The position numbers were made by a program, and so were the translations under genes. Below, one piece after another: positions 18,143 to 31,846 of a stretch of 64,000 bases of DNA. Origin of the DNA: Williamsia faeni (GTDB lineage Bacteria; Actinomycetota; Actinomycetes; Mycobacteriales; Mycobacteriaceae). Every line of letters begins with the position of its first letter. Position 1 is the first letter of the stretch. The notes beneath the pieces were generated by a model. That model did not search any database, was not told where the DNA came from, and saw only the letters and a program-made list of their open reading frames with translations. The stretch is taken from NCBI GenBank assembly GCA_003202005.1, contig QJJF01000002.1, positions 372,001-436,000 of the forward strand. Reading direction: 5' to 3'.

Positions 18143-18279
18143 ACCCCGGAGTCGGGTTTGTCTGGTCTCGCGGTGCGACTCGGGCATCGCCTTGCCAGTA
18201 GTGTGGGTTAGTCACGTTGAATGCGACGGACGTAGTTGGGCCTGGACAACCAGGTGGAGTCAAAGAGTGAGGACAGTCA

Positions 18280-20943
18280 GTGCAGACGCATGAGATCAGG
18301 AAGAGGTTCCTGGATCACTTCATCAAGGCCGGACACGTCGAGGTGCCGAGCGCGTCCCTGATCCTCGACGATCCGAATCTCCTTTTCGTCAACGCCGGCA
18401 TGGTGCCGTTCAAGCCGTACTTCCTCGGCGAGCAGACGCCGCAGTACGTGCGGGCCACCAGCATCCAGAAGTGTGTCCGCACCCTCGACATCGAGGAAGT
18501 GGGCATCACCACCCGGCACAACACGTTCTTCCAGATGGCAGGCAACTTCTCGTTCGGCGACTACTTCAAGCGCGAAGCGATCGGTTTCGCCTGGACTCTG
18601 CTGACCAACCCCGTCGACGACGGTGGTTTCGGCATCGACCCCCTGCGTCTGTGGCCGACGGTGTACCTCGATGACGACGAGGCCTTCGCGATCTGGCGTG
18701 ACGAGATCGGTGTGCCCGCCGAGCGGATCCAGCGGCGCGGCATGAAAGACAACTACTGGTCGATGGGTGTACCCGGGCCGTGTGGTCCGTGCTCGGAGAT
18801 CTTCTACGACCGCGGACCCGAATACGGCATCGAGGGCGGCCCCGAGGCCGACGAAGACCGCTACATCGAGATCTGGAACCTGGTCTTCATGCAGAACGAG
18901 CGGGGTCCCGGCGGTGGCAAGGACGGCTACGAGATCCTCGGACCGCTGCCGAAGCAGAACATCGACACCGGCATGGGCATCGAACGCGTCGCCTGCATCC
19001 TGCAGGATGTCGACAACGTCTACGAGACCGACCTGCTGGCCCCGGTCATCGGTGTCGCCGAACGGCTGACCGGCCGTACCTATGGCGCCGACCCGGCCGA
19101 CTCGGTGCGGTTCCGCGTCATCGCCGACCACGCCCGCACCGCGGTGATGCTGATCGCCGACGGCATCACCCCCGGCAACGACGGCCGCGGCTACGTACTG
19201 CGCCGCCTGTTGCGGCGCATCGTGCGTTCGGTCCGGCTCCTCGGAGCCACCGGCGCTGCGATGAAGGAATTCGTCGAGGCCGTCATCGACACGATGACCG
19301 CGTCGTACCCCGAACTCGCCGATCAGCGAGCCCGGATCGTCAGCCTCTCGGTGGGTGAGGAAGATGCCTTCCTCAAGACCCTGACCGCCGGATCCCGGCT
19401 GTTCGACGACGCCGCCGAGACCACCAAGGCCTCCGGCGCCACGCGGATCAGCGGCAAAGATGCATTCGCCCTGCACGACACGTACGGGTTCCCGATCGAC
19501 CTCACACTGGAGATGGCCGCCGAGGCCGGACTGTCGGTGGACGAGGACGGGTTCAAAGTGCTGATGACCGAGCAGCGGCAGCGCGCGAAAGCCGATGCCA
19601 CCGCCCGTAAGTCGGGTCACGCCGACCTCAGTGTGTACCGCGAGTTCCTCGATCGTGGACCGACCGTGTTCACCGGATTCGACGAACTCACCTCGGAATC
19701 AAAGGTTTTGGGTCTGGTCGCGGATGGGCAGCGCGTGCGCAGCGCCGTCGCCGGTCAGGAGATCGAGGTCATCCTCGACCGTAGCCCGCTCTACGCCGAA
19801 GCCGGCGGCCAGATCGCGGACATCGGCACCATCACCACCTCGTCGGGCCTGCGGCTCACGGTCAAAGACGTCCAGAAGGTCGGCAAGTCGGTCTGGCTGC
19901 ACCGGGCCGTCATCGACGAGGGCGAGATCGCCGAGGGCGACGTGGTCCTCACCCAGGTCGACGCCGCCTGGCGGCACGGCGCCACCCAGGGCCACTCCGG
20001 TACCCACCTCGTGGGTGCCGCACTCCGCCAGGTACTCGGACCCACTGCGACACAGGCGGGTTCACTCAATCGGCCCGGTTACCTGCGGTTCGACTTCGCG
20101 TCGCAGGGTGCGTTGACCGAGGCACAGCGCACGGAGATCGAAGAGATCACCAACGCCGCGGTCGAGGCCAATTACCCCGTAAACACGTTCGAGACCGGCA
20201 TCGACGACGCCAAGGCGATGGGCGCGCTGGCCCTCTTCGGCGAGAACTACGGCGACGTCGTGCGAGTGGTCGAGATGGGTGGACCGTTCTCGATGGAGCT
20301 GTGTGGTGGAACCCATGTCGGTTCGTCGGCGCAGGTCGGCCCGGTCACTTTGCTCGGTGAGTCATCCGTCGGTTCCGGTGTGCGACGCGTCGAGGCGTAC
20401 GTCGGCCTCGACTCGTACCGTTACCTGGCCAAGGAACGCGCACTTCTGGCCGGGCTGGCCACCTCGCTGAAGGTGCCGAGCGACCAGGTGCCCGGCCGGG
20501 TGGAGTCCTTGGTCACCAAGCTCAAAGAAGCCGAGAAGCAGATCGAGAAGATGCGGGCGGATGCGGCGAAGGCCTCGGTGGGCTCGCTGATCGACGACGC
20601 GACCCGTGTCGGCGACGTCCTGGTCGTGGCCGGAAAACTCGACGGTATGGACGCCGGTGACCTGCGGACATTGGCGGCAGACCTGCGCGGACGCGTCGGC
20701 TCGGACAATGCTGTGGTGGTGCTGTTCTCGGCATCCGGCGACAAGGTGCCGTTCGCCGTGGCGACCACAGCGGCAGCCCGCGACGCCGGGATCAAGGCCG
20801 GCGACCTGGTTCGCGATCTGGCACCACTGGTGTCGGGCCGCGGAGGCGGAAAGCCGGACCTGGCACAGGGTTCCGGCAGTGACGCCACGGGTATCGATTC
20901 GGCACTGGTTCGGCTGCGTGAACTGGTCGGCTCGGCTCGATGA
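18280..20943 (+). CDS. alaS: Alanyl-tRNA synthetase
   Basis: An 887-residue full-length AlaRS. It has the class II catalytic core ([14 protein letters not shown] start; [24 protein letters not shown]), the tRNA-recognition helices, the editing domain with zinc ligands in [12 protein letters not shown] and CGGTHVG, and the C-Ala domain ending with the glycine-rich [16 protein letters not shown] segment. GTG 18280 gives the canonical N-terminus. The 137-base gap from rarA holds a small CCTGG-acaa-CCAGG hairpin (18241-18254) close to the start and no obvious terminator. Its stop overlaps ruvX by 4 bases, heading an alaS-ruvX-mltG-aroE unit that is conserved in actinobacteria. Confidence 0.98.
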   Translation: MQTHEIRKRFLDHFIKAGHVEVPSASLILDDPNLLFVNAGMVPFKPYFLGEQTPQYVRATSIQKCVRTLDIEEVGITTRHNTFFQMAGNFSFGDYFKREAIGFAWTLLTNPVDDGGFGIDPLRLWPTVYLDDDEAFAIWRDEIGVPAERIQRRGMKDNYWSMGVPGPCGPCSEIFYDRGPEYGIEGGPEADEDRYIEIWNLVFMQNERGPGGGKDGYEILGPLPKQNIDTGMGIERVACILQDVDNVYETDLLAPVIGVAERLTGRTYGADPADSVRFRVIADHARTAVMLIADGITPGNDGRGYVLRRLLRRIVRSVRLLGATGAAMKEFVEAVIDTMTASYPELADQRARIVSLSVGEEDAFLKTLTAGSRLFDDAAETTKASGATRISGKDAFALHDTYGFPIDLTLEMAAEAGLSVDEDGFKVLMTEQRQRAKADATARKSGHADLSVYREFLDRGPTVFTGFDELTSESKVLGLVADGQRVRSAVAGQEIEVILDRSPLYAEAGGQIADIGTITTSSGLRLTVKDVQKVGKSVWLHRAVIDEGEIAEGDVVLTQVDAAWRHGATQGHSGTHLVGAALRQVLGPTATQAGSLNRPGYLRFDFASQGALTEAQRTEIEEITNAAVEANYPVNTFETGIDDAKAMGALALFGENYGDVVRVVEMGGPFSMELCGGTHVGSSAQVGPVTLLGESSVGSGVRRVEAYVGLDSYRYLAKERALLAGLATSLKVPSDQVPGRVESLVTKLKEAEKQIEKMRADAAKASVGSLIDDATRVGDVLVVAGKLDGMDAGDLRTLAADLRGRVGSDNAVVVLFSASGDKVPFAVATTAAARDAGIKAGDLVRDLAPLVSGRGGGKPDLAQGSGSDATGIDSALVRLRELVGSAR

Positions 20944-21392
20944 CGTTGACGCCGCGAGGGCGCCGCATAGCCATCGATGTCGGCAGTGTCCGCATCGGTG
21001 TGGCCTCCTGCGATCCGGACGGGATCCTGGCCACCCCGGTCGAGACTGTCGCCCGCACACCCAAAGGTGACGCCGATCTGCGTCGGATCACCGAGATCGT
21101 GGCGGAATACGAGGCCGTGGGCGTGATCGTCGGCCTGCCGAAGACGTTGCGGGACGAGCACGGTCACGCGGCCGTGCTCGCCACCGACTTCGGTTCCGCG
21201 CTGGCAGCGCGCATCGCACCGGTACCGGTGGTCTACTCCGATGAACGTTTGACCACGGTGACCGCGCAACAGGCGCTTCGTTCGTCCGGCGTTCGGGCGA
21301 AATCCCAGAAATCTGTGATCGATCAGGCTGCTGCCACGGCGATCCTGCAGAATTGGCTGGATCTGCAGGCGAGTCAGGAAGGCCATAGGTGA
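20940..21392 (+). CDS. ruvX: RuvX/YqgF family putative Holliday junction resolvase
   Basis: A 150-residue RNase-H-fold protein. The first catalytic Asp is in [16 protein letters not shown], the next conserved segment is [16 protein letters not shown], and the Glu is in [16 protein letters not shown]. The last Asp lies near [17 protein letters not shown]. The family has been linked to Holliday-junction resolution and to 16S rRNA 5' end processing. Both ends overlap neighbours (ATGA with alaS, GTGA with mltG), so translation is coupled. Confidence 0.95.
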   Translation: MTLTPRGRRIAIDVGSVRIGVASCDPDGILATPVETVARTPKGDADLRRITEIVAEYEAVGVIVGLPKTLRDEHGHAAVLATDFGSALAARIAPVPVVYSDERLTTVTAQQALRSSGVRAKSQKSVIDQAAATAILQNWLDLQASQEGHR

Positions 21393-23041
21393 GTGACGAC
21401 CGATCCGACGATCGTCGGGCCGACGTAGGACCGGGACGCCGCCGCCGGCGTGCCGATACCCCCTACGACGCCGACCGTCTGAGGTACTTCACTCAGGGAG
21501 ACGGAACGTCGCCGGGTCGCCGGCGCGGACCCGAGGTGATCCCGCCGCGTGATCCGGCAGCCGGACACCGTTCGCCGCAGCCACCACCTCCGGCCGCGGA
21601 ACCGTTGTGGGAGCCGCAACCAGACACCTCACAGGCGGTGGCACCTCCGCTTTCGACATCATCGCGGCCACCACCCCGGCAGATCGCACCCGAGCAGAAC
21701 CCGCCACACCAGGCCCCTGCTCCGCCGGCGCCGGAGCCGTTACATCCCCGGGCCTACGACCCGGACCCCAGGCATGACGCGCGGGCACCCTATGTCGATC
21801 CCGGGCGTGCCGAGTACACCCGCCGCCACGAGGCGGTCGGTGGCCGGCCTTCCGGTGACCGTTCGCCCAAACGCTCCGCCGCCGCGGCAGCGCGCCGCAG
21901 GAAGCGGAAGCTGATCGTGGTCTCGGCCGCCCTCGTCTTCATGCTGGCGCTGGTCGGCGGCATCGGCTATGCCGGACTGCGCATCGTCGGCTTCTTCGGG
22001 TCCGACGACGAGGACTACACCAACGTCGCCGGCACCTCGGACGTTCTCGTGTCGATCCCGCAGGACGCGACACTGACCACCGTTGGCCAGATCCTCGATG
22101 AGAACGACGTGGTCGCCAGCGTCGGCGCCTTCACGACCGAGGCCGGCAACCAGCCGATCTCGCCGGGTTTCTACAAACTTCGGACACAGATCCCGGCAGA
22201 AACCGCCGTGGCGATGCTGACCGACATGGAGAACCGGGTCGGCCGGGTGGTGATCCCCGAGGGTCTGCAGCTCGATAGCAAGGTGGGTATCGACGGCAAG
22301 ACCACTCCTGGCATTTTCGCGCGGGTCGCCGAGGCCACCACCGTCGATCTCAACGGTGTGAAGCAAGGTTCCACGGTCGAGGATCTGGCACAGGCCGCCG
22401 CGACCGCCACACCGGAGGAACTGGGTGTCCCGGCGTGGGCGCTCGACCCCGTGTCGGCGCTCGCGGGTGATCATCGACGGATCGAGGGTCTGATCGCACC
22501 GACATCGTGGGAGATGATCGACCCCGGACTCACACCGGTGCAGACGCTGAACTACCTGATCTCGCGGAGTGCATCCCTGTTCGCACAGTGGGGTCTGCCG
22601 GAATCGGGCACCACGTCCACGGGGCTGACCCCGTATCAGACGTTGGTGGCGGCCTCGATCGTCGAACGTGAGGTCAACACCGCTGCCGACTATCCGAAGG
22701 TTGCCCGGGTCATCGTGAACCGGCTCGGCGCCGATCAGGCATTGCAGATGGATTCGACGGTCAACTACACCTCGGCCGTACAGAACATCGACGTCGCCGG
22801 CGACGACTTCACGGCGGCCACGAAGTGGAACACCTACCAGCAGAAGGGTTTACCGATCACCCCGATCGGTGCGGTCGGGCAGGAAGCGCTGCAGGCGACC
22901 CTCAACCCACCCGCCGGTAACTGGTTGTATTTCGTCACGGTCGATCGGGAGGGGACCACGTTGTTCACCGAGGACTACGAACAGCACAAGCGCAATCGCC
23001 AGCAGGCGTGCGACAACGCCATCCTCCAGACCAACTGCTGA
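21389..23041 (+). CDS. mltG: Endolytic murein transglycosylase MltG (YceG-like)
   Basis: A 550-residue membrane-anchored enzyme that cuts nascent glycan strands during cell-wall synthesis. The first 170 residues are a Pro/Arg-rich disordered cytoplasmic region, long for the family but usual in mycolic-acid actinobacteria. One transmembrane helix follows (about 175-200, [20 protein letters not shown]), then a LysM-like subdomain and the YceG catalytic domain. The latter contains [18 protein letters not shown], with the catalytic Glu at 426, and the C-terminal [14 protein letters not shown] 21389 overlaps the ruvX stop, and the TGATG junction couples it to aroE. Confidence 0.95.
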   Translation: MSDDRSDDRRADVGPGRRRRRADTPYDADRLRYFTQGDGTSPGRRRGPEVIPPRDPAAGHRSPQPPPPAAEPLWEPQPDTSQAVAPPLSTSSRPPPRQIAPEQNPPHQAPAPPAPEPLHPRAYDPDPRHDARAPYVDPGRAEYTRRHEAVGGRPSGDRSPKRSAAAAARRRKRKLIVVSAALVFMLALVGGIGYAGLRIVGFFGSDDEDYTNVAGTSDVLVSIPQDATLTTVGQILDENDVVASVGAFTTEAGNQPISPGFYKLRTQIPAETAVAMLTDMENRVGRVVIPEGLQLDSKVGIDGKTTPGIFARVAEATTVDLNGVKQGSTVEDLAQAAATATPEELGVPAWALDPVSALAGDHRRIEGLIAPTSWEMIDPGLTPVQTLNYLISRSASLFAQWGLPESGTTSTGLTPYQTLVAASIVEREVNTAADYPKVARVIVNRLGADQALQMDSTVNYTSAVQNIDVAGDDFTAATKWNTYQQKGLPITPIGAVGQEALQATLNPPAGNWLYFVTVDREGTTLFTEDYEQHKRNRQQACDNAILQTNC

Positions 23042-23862
23042 TGACGGGGGAGGGCAGAGCCGCCGCGATCCTCGGATCACCGGTCGCACACTCGAAATCG
23101 CCTGCGCTGCATCTGGCCGCCTATCGCGCGCTGGGGCTCACCGACTGGACCTACGAGCGCATCGAGTGCACCGCCGAACAGCTGCCGGCCCTGGTGTCCG
23201 GGATCGACGAGAAGTACGTCGGGTTCTCGGTGACCATGCCCGGTAAGCGCGCCGCCCTCGAGTTCGCCGATCACCGCACCGACCGTGCGGTTGCCGTGGG
23301 TTCGGCGAACACGCTCGTGCGGGTGCCCGGCGGCTGGCGCGCCGACTGCACCGACATCGACGGTGCGGCGGCAGCTCTGGCCGAGTTGAAGATTGATGAG
23401 GCGGCGTCGAATCACGCAGTTGTCGTCGGGGCGGGCGGTACCGCCGCGCCCGTGCTGGCGGCGCTGGCCGGCGCCGGGATCGGCGATGTCAGCATCGTCG
23501 CGCGCAGCCGTGCCCGCGCCGCGGAAGTTCTCGCGGTTGCCGACGCGCTGGGTCTGGCCACCGACGTCCTGGCATTTGAACCGACCCCCCAACTCTCCGA
23601 TCGGGCCGCCACGGCCGCGGTGGTGGTGAACACGGTGCCGGCGGTGGCCGCCGAATCGCTCGCGGTGACGCTGGCACCGGCAGCGCGTCTTTTCGACGTC
23701 ATCTACAGCCCGTGGCCGACCCCGCTCGCCGCGGCCGTCTCCGAGGCCGGTGGAGTTGTTGTCGGTGGGCTCGTGATGCTCCTGAATCAGGCACTCGGAC
23801 AGGTGGAACAGTTCACCGGCATGAAGGCGCCGCTGTCCGTGATGGCCGCCGCCCTCGACTGA
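23041..23862 (+). CDS. aroE: Shikimate dehydrogenase
   Basis: A 273-residue NADP-dependent enzyme that reduces 3-dehydroshikimate to shikimate in the aromatic pathway. The N-terminal substrate domain has AAILGSPVAHSKSPALHLAAY (Ser pair and catalytic Lys region, with Lys in GFSVTMPGKRAAL). The NADP domain has VVGAGGTAAPVLAAL. The start ATG 23041 overlaps the mltG stop by one base. An upstream in-frame GTG at 23008 would only add residues without family character. Three other aro genes follow after a small peptidase gene. Confidence 0.96.
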   Translation: MTGEGRAAAILGSPVAHSKSPALHLAAYRALGLTDWTYERIECTAEQLPALVSGIDEKYVGFSVTMPGKRAALEFADHRTDRAVAVGSANTLVRVPGGWRADCTDIDGAAAALAELKIDEAASNHAVVVGAGGTAAPVLAALAGAGIGDVSIVARSRARAAEVLAVADALGLATDVLAFEPTPQLSDRAATAAVVVNTVPAVAAESLAVTLAPAARLFDVIYSPWPTPLAAAVSEAGGVVVGGLVMLLNQALGQVEQFTGMKAPLSVMAAALD

Positions 23863-23964
23863 AACCGGACACCACCGGCGCGCGTTCTCCACACGGTCCG
23901 TGCCCATCCACAACCGGATCGCCGATGTCACCGAGCGCAGGTCGTGCTGCGCGAAGGTGGGTGG

Positions 23965-24366
23965 ATGCAGCTGGTGGTCGGGCTCGTCGGGTTGTGGTTC
24001 GTGGCGCTGGCCGGTGCCGACGTGCGGACGCGACGACTACCGAACAACGTCGTCCTTCCGGGTGTCCTCGGCGCCGTGGTGGGGGTGACGATCGCGCCGG
24101 ACGCCGGCGGTGGCCTGCTCATGGCCGGTGGCATCTACGTCGTCGCGTTCTGGTTCGGGGGTTGCGGCGGTGGTGATGTGAAGTTGGCCGCGGTTGTCGG
24201 CGCGATGGCGGGATCCGTCGGTGCGGCAGCGCTGCTGGTGCTGTGTGCGCAGGTGCTGACGGTCGGGCAGGCCGTGATCTGCGGTGGCGGAGGTCGTCGG
24301 TCACACATCCAGGCGCATGGACCGGCTCTGTGTGCGTCTGCGGCGCTCTGCTGCGGGATCTGGTGA
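23965..24366 (+). CDS. Prepilin peptidase-like aspartic protease (A24 family), short form
   Basis: The start is set at ATG 23965, preceded by an AAGGTGGG site, giving 133 residues; a GTG at 23944 is an alternative. It is a small integral membrane protein with about four helices and the two catalytic Asp sites of the A24 family: GADVRTRRLPN and GGGDVKLAA. It lacks the N-terminal methylase domain of full PilD. The C-terminus is Cys-rich. A24 enzymes clip type IV pilin-like leaders; no pilin gene is near. Mycobacteria have the same lone gene (Rv2551c) between aroE and aroC. Confidence 0.85.
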   Translation: MQLVVGLVGLWFVALAGADVRTRRLPNNVVLPGVLGAVVGVTIAPDAGGGLLMAGGIYVVAFWFGGCGGGDVKLAAVVGAMAGSVGAAALLVLCAQVLTVGQAVICGGGGRRSHIQAHGPALCASAALCCGIW

Positions 24367-24418
24367 CAAGCCGGGATCTGATCGCAGGTCAGGTTGATGG
24401 GCGTGGAACAATCGACCT

Positions 24419-25605
24419 GTGTTGCGCTGGAGTACTGCCGGAGAATCCCATGGTCCCGCACTGGTAGCCGTCCTGGAAGGGATGGTCGCCGGTGTCGAGG
24501 TGACCTCGTCACAGGTTGCCGAGCAATTGGCCCGCCGCCGTCTCGGTTACGGCCGGGGTGCGCGGATGAAGTTCGAGGCCGACAAGGTCACCCTGGTCGG
24601 TGGCGTCCGCCATGGCCTGACGATGGGCGGCCCGGTCGCCATCGAGGTCGGCAACACCGAATGGCCCAAGTGGGAGACAGTGATGTCTGCCGATCCGGTC
24701 CCCGCCGAAGAGCTCGAAGGCGTCGCCCGCAATGCTCCGCTGACCCGGCCCCGGCCCGGTCACGCCGACTACTCGGGCATGTTGAAGTACGGCTTCGACG
24801 ACGCCCGTCCGGTCCTCGAACGGGCCAGCGCCCGTGAGACCGCCGCCCGCGTGGCGATCGGCACCGTCGCCCGCAACTTCCTGCGGCAGGTCCTCGGTAT
24901 CGAGGTGCTCTCGCACGTGATCTCGATCGGTGCCTCCGATCCCTATGTCGGTGCGGCCCCGGTCTACTCGGACCTCGAGCAGATCGACGCCAGCCCGGTT
25001 CGGGCCTACTCGACCGAGGCCGAGGCCTCGATGATCGCCGAGATCGAAGCCGCAAAACGCGATGGCGACACCCTCGGTGGCGTTGTCGAGGTGGTCGTGA
25101 CCGGAGTTCCCGTCGGTCTGGGCTCGCACGTCAGCGGCGACCGCCGTCTCGATTCGCGGTTGGCCGGCGCGCTCATGGGCATCCAGGCCATCAAGGGTGT
25201 CGAAGTCGGCGACGGCTTCGAGACCGCCCGTCGTCGCGGCAGCGCTGCACACGACGAGATGGTCCCCGGCCCCGGCGGCGCCGTGCGCTCGACGAACCGG
25301 GCAGGTGGGCTCGAAGGCGGTATGACCAACGGTGAGTTCATCCGCGTCCGCGCCGCGATGAAGCCGATTTCTACTGTGCCGAAAGCACTTTCGACGATGG
25401 ACATGACCACCGGTGAACAGGCCACGGCCATCCACCAGCGCTCCGACGTGTGTGCGGTCCCGGCAGCCGGTGTGGTCGCCGAGTCGATGGTGGCCCTGGT
25501 GCTGGCACAAGCGGCACTGGAGAAGTTCGGTGGCGATTCGGCCGTCGAGACCGGCGACAACCTGGCCGGTTACCTCAAGCGTGTGGCCGCACACCTGCCT
25601 TCGTC

Positions 25606-25609
<4 letters not shown>
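24419..25609 (+). CDS. aroC: Chorismate synthase
   Basis: A 396-residue FMN-dependent enzyme that converts EPSP to chorismate, the branch point of aromatic amino acids, folate and siderophores. Signatures are the start [29 protein letters not shown]-like [23 protein letters not shown]-like [14 protein letters not shown] and [16 protein letters not shown] 24419 gives the conserved N-terminus. The stop overlaps aroK (GTGA). Confidence 0.98.
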
Positions 25610-27257
<1,648 letters not shown>

Positions 27258-27278
27258 TTTTCTCCACCCCCACACCAC

Positions 27279-27342
27279 AAACGAGCCAGAAATACGAAGA
27301 CGAGCCACATACATGTGGCTCGTCTTCGTATAAGTGGCTCGT
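27279..27342. repeat. Two-tier palindrome, copy 2 (bidirectional terminator-like)
   Basis: The inner stem is a perfect 18-bp inverted repeat, 27293-27310 with 27313-27330, with only 2 bases between. It shares the core ACGAAGACGAGCCACA with the copy at 2002-2067. An outer 8-bp pair, ACGAGCCA (27281-27288) with TGGCTCGT (27335-27342), encloses it with symmetric 4-nt internal loops. It fills the space between the convergent aroB and the minus-strand membrane protein gene, whose stop codon begins at the next base. Confidence 0.8.
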
Positions 27343-27828
27343 CTAGGAGGCGGTGCGGGCGTCTTCCCGGTAGTGGTTGTCGTCCTGCTTGGCCTCGTTC
27401 TTGCGGTGCTGACGACGGGTCAGCAACCGGCCGACCGCAGCGCCGACCAGGGCGGGGACGAACACCAGCAGGGTTGTGAACGAACCGCCGGCAAAGATCT
27501 CGATGGCCAGCGAGTTCTCGCCGATACCGGACATCACCCAGTTGCCGAGCACCCAGCAGACGACCGCACTGATGAGTCCGGTGAGGAGTCCGGCCTTGAG
27601 CCAGCGCATGGTGAGATCGTCGTAGTCGTCGGGATCGGGATGCGCGCGGCCGTCGATCAGGCCGTCGATACCACCCCAGATCAGCGCCACCAGAACGACG
27701 CCGGCAATGGCGATCGTCTTCCAGTAGTTCGTCTCCAGAGGCCAGGCCACAATGGCCAGCCCCAACAGGACCCGGGCACCGATGTGCACCGCCGACATCA
27801 CCAAACCACGTAACAACCACGCAACCAT
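27343..27828 (-). CDS. Small integral membrane protein (actinobacterial B-4DMT/Rv2536-like)
   Basis: The start is placed at ATG 27828 (MVAWLLRGLVMSAVHIG), giving 161 residues; the frame continues 19 codons upstream without membrane or family character. Four hydrophobic helices are visible: about residues 2-28, 36-54, 72-95 and 105-125. An acidic loop HPDPDDYDDL lies between the second and third, and the tail is charged and cytoplasmic (RRQHRKNEAKQDD). Its position between aroB and pepQ matches Rv2536 of M. tuberculosis. No function is known. It is a single gene, divergent from pepQ. Confidence 0.75.
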   Translation of the reverse strand: MVAWLLRGLVMSAVHIGARVLLGLAIVAWPLETNYWKTIAIAGVVLVALIWGGIDGLIDGRAHPDPDDYDDLTMRWLKAGLLTGLISAVVCWVLGNWVMSGIGENSLAIEIFAGGSFTTLLVFVPALVGAAVGRLLTRRQHRKNEAKQDDNHYREDARTAS

Positions 27829-27931
27829 GTGAGCAGAGTACCGATGTGGAACGTGTTCATGTGGCAGTGCCCACAAAACGAACACGGTGTCCGAAGTGTT
27901 CGCGGGACCGCGCGGGTCCCGGCAACTCCAC

Positions 27932-27937
27932 TAGCCT
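27932..27937 (+). promoter_or_regulatory. Candidate -10 element predicting a leaderless pepQ mRNA
   Basis: TAGCCT within CACTAGCCTGGAATTC lies so close to the pepQ ATG (27945) that transcription would begin at or next to the A of the start codon. There is no Shine-Dalgarno sequence before pepQ. The uvrC start has nearly the same string at the same distance. Confidence 0.5.
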
Positions 27938-27944
27938 GGAATTC

Positions 27945-29060
27945 ATGACTGTCGAACGAGTGGTCACCGACCTCGGACCAACTGCGGAATCAGCGCGTCG
28001 TGACCGGTTGCGCGCAATGCTCGCCGGCGCCGGCGTCGACGCCCTGCTGATCACCGATCTGGTCAACGTGCGCTATCTGACCGGATTCACCGGTTCGAAC
28101 GGCGGGGTGGTGATCACCGCGGCGGGCGACGACCGGATCGCGACGGACGGTCGCTACATCACCCAGGTCGCCGAACAGGCCCCGGATCTGACCTCGATCA
28201 TCAACCGCGACTGTCCGCGGGCACTGGTCGAGTACCTGGCTGGCTCGGGTGCCCGGATCGGATTCGAGCAGCACGTGGTGACGGTGGCGACCCATCAGCG
28301 CCTGCTCCCGCTGCTCGCCGGCTCCGAGACGCTGGTCGCGGTGCCACCACTCGTCGAAGATCTGCGCATCGTCAAAGACGAATTCGAGGTGGAGCAGATC
28401 CGCACTGCCTGCCAGGCCGCCGACCTGGCGCTCGCCGACATCATCGCCGCCGGGGTCCTGGTCCCGGGGAACACCGAGCGCAAGGTTGCCCGGGCCCTCG
28501 AATGGGCGATGTTCGAGCGGGGTGCCGAGGCGGTCTCCTTCGAGACGATCGTGGCGACCGGCGCGAACTCGGCGGTACCGCATCACCGGCCGACAGACGC
28601 CGAACTGAGCTCGGGCGACCTGTTGAAGATCGACTTCGGTGCGGTCGTCGGCGGGTATCACTCCGACATGACGCGTACGTATGTGCTCGAATCGGCCGAG
28701 TCCTGGCAGCGTGACATCTACGACATCGTCGCGCTGGCACAGAAGGCCGGCCGCGAAGCACTCGAACCCGGCGTCGAGGCGGTGGGCGTCGATGCCACCG
28801 CGCGGGCGATCATCGACGAGGCCGGCTTCGGTGACTATTACGTGCACGGCCTCGGGCACGGCGTCGGACTGCAGATACACGAAGCGCCGTCCATCGGTGC
28901 GCTGAGCACGGGTACACTGCCATGCGGTGCAGCGGTGACCGTGGAGCCCGGGATCTACTTGCCGGGCCGAGGTGGCGTCAGGATCGAAGACACCCTCGTG
29001 ATCCGCGACGGCGATCCCGAACTGCTCACCACCAGCGACAAGACATTCACCGTCATCTGA
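27945..29060 (+). CDS. pepQ: Xaa-Pro aminopeptidase / proline dipeptidase (M24B)
   Basis: The start is set at ATG 27945 ([11 protein letters not shown]), giving 371 residues; the frame extends upstream but without similarity to the family. The N-terminal creatinase-like domain ([18 protein letters not shown]) precedes the pita-bread catalytic domain. The five metal ligands are visible in [18 protein letters not shown] (two Asp), [14 protein letters not shown] (His), [10 protein letters not shown] (Glu) and [10 protein letters not shown] (Glu). It cleaves N-terminal residues ahead of proline in cytosolic peptides. The pairing pepQ-efp is conserved across actinobacteria. Confidence 0.93.
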   Translation: MTVERVVTDLGPTAESARRDRLRAMLAGAGVDALLITDLVNVRYLTGFTGSNGGVVITAAGDDRIATDGRYITQVAEQAPDLTSIINRDCPRALVEYLAGSGARIGFEQHVVTVATHQRLLPLLAGSETLVAVPPLVEDLRIVKDEFEVEQIRTACQAADLALADIIAAGVLVPGNTERKVARALEWAMFERGAEAVSFETIVATGANSAVPHHRPTDAELSSGDLLKIDFGAVVGGYHSDMTRTYVLESAESWQRDIYDIVALAQKAGREALEPGVEAVGVDATARAIIDEAGFGDYYVHGLGHGVGLQIHEAPSIGALSTGTLPCGAAVTVEPGIYLPGRGGVRIEDTLVIRDGDPELLTTSDKTFTVI

Positions 29061-29133
29061 CCGCGCTCCGGCGCACAGCACATCAGCTGCGAGTGGGAAC
29101 CCCCGCCCTCGGCTCGAGAGGAAGAACAAGAAC

Positions 29134-29697
29134 GTGGCAAACACCTCGGATTTCAAAAACGGCCTCGTGCTGAACATGGAGGGTCAGCTCTGGCAGATCC
29201 TCGAGTTCCAGCACGTAAAGCCCGGCAAGGGTCCGGCGTTTGTCCGAACCAAGATCAAGAACGTGTTGTCGGGCAAGACCGTCGACAAGACGTTCAACGC
29301 CGGTGTGAAGGTCGAGACCGCAACGGTCGACCGCCGCGACATGACCTACCTCTACAACGACGGCCAGGATTTCGTCTTCATGGACGGCGAGAACTTCGAG
29401 CAGCTCAACGTCAGCCCGGAGACGGTCGGTGACGGCGCCAAGTTCATGCTGGAAAACATGAAGGTGCAGGTCGCCACCCACGAGGGTGTGCCGCTCTACG
29501 TCGAGCTCCCGGTCACGGTCGAGCTCCTCGTCGCGCAGACCGACCCCGGCGTCCAGGGTGATCGCAGCACCGGCGGCACCAAGCCCGCCACGCTCGAGAC
29601 CGGCGCAGAAATCGCGGTTCCGCTGTTCATCAACACCGGGGACAAGCTGAAGGTCGACTCGCGCGACGGCAGCTACCTCGGCCGCGTCAACGCCTGA
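29134..29697 (+). CDS. efp: Translation elongation factor P
   Basis: A 187-residue EF-P, which rescues ribosomes stalled at polyproline. It has three beta-barrel domains. The tip loop of domain I reads [14 protein letters not shown], whose Lys in PGKG is the residue that some bacteria modify; actinobacterial proteins generally carry this loop unmodified. The C-terminal signature is [23 protein letters not shown] 29134 follows an AGAGGAAGAA site. nusB starts 5 bases after its stop. Confidence 0.98.
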   Translation: MANTSDFKNGLVLNMEGQLWQILEFQHVKPGKGPAFVRTKIKNVLSGKTVDKTFNAGVKVETATVDRRDMTYLYNDGQDFVFMDGENFEQLNVSPETVGDGAKFMLENMKVQVATHEGVPLYVELPVTVELLVAQTDPGVQGDRSTGGTKPATLETGAEIAVPLFINTGDKLKVDSRDGSYLGRVNA

Positions 29698-29702
29698 CGC
29701 TG

Positions 29703-30173
29703 GTGAAAAAACCCGGTACCCGACACAAGGCACGCAAGCGTGCCGTCGATCTGCTGTTCGAGGCAGAGGTCAAGAACTGCTCGCCCGTCGATCTGATCAC
29801 GCAGCGCCGCGAGCTGGCGATCACCGACGACAGCGTCGGCAAGATCAACGACTACACCGCCCTGATCATCGAGGGCATCGCCGGTGACACCGCACAGATC
29901 GACGCGGTGATCTCGTCTCACCTGAACGAGTGGACACTCCCGCGACTGCCCGCAGTCGACCGCGCCATCCTGCGGCTGGCCACCTGGGAGCTGTTCAACA
30001 CCACCGATGTCCCCACGATGGTGGTGGTCGACGAGGCCGTCGAGCTGGCCAAAGAACTGTCCACCGACGATTCACCGGCATTCGTGAACGGCGTGCTGGG
30101 CCGGGTTGTGCTGCTGGCGCCCCAGGTGCGGGCGTCACTCGAGACACAGGAGCCACAAACTCCGGAGGCGTGA
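29703..30173 (+). CDS. nusB: Transcription antitermination factor NusB
   Basis: A 156-residue all-helical protein that binds rRNA boxA with NusE/S10 for antitermination of rRNA operons. Family motifs are [15 protein letters not shown] at the N-terminus and [18 protein letters not shown] in the middle, followed by [28 protein letters not shown] 29703 is close behind efp, in an efp-nusB unit. The pyr operon begins after a 150-base gap. Confidence 0.96.
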   Translation: MKKPGTRHKARKRAVDLLFEAEVKNCSPVDLITQRRELAITDDSVGKINDYTALIIEGIAGDTAQIDAVISSHLNEWTLPRLPAVDRAILRLATWELFNTTDVPTMVVVDEAVELAKELSTDDSPAFVNGVLGRVVLLAPQVRASLETQEPQTPEA

Positions 30174-30207
30174 ATCCACCGCGATCGCCGAAGTCCGGAG
30201 TCGGCCT

Positions 30208-30213
30208 GATAAT
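30208..30213 (+). promoter_or_regulatory. Candidate -10 of the pyr operon promoter
   Basis: GATAAT is a five-of-six match to the -10 consensus, about 110 bases before pyrR. The -35 region at 17-base spacing (TCGCCG) is weak. It would give a leader of about 100 bases containing the two stem-loops described next. Confidence 0.4.
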
Positions 30214-30228
30214 GTTTGCGGTGAAATT

Positions 30229-31842
<1,614 letters not shown>

Positions 31843-31846
<4 letters not shown>

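Noticed and set aside
15692-18187. 831-codon open frame on the minus strand
   Set aside because: It is antisense to the phosphotransferase gene and rarA, both with clear motifs; its Arg/His/Gly-rich product has no family character. It is a high-GC shadow.
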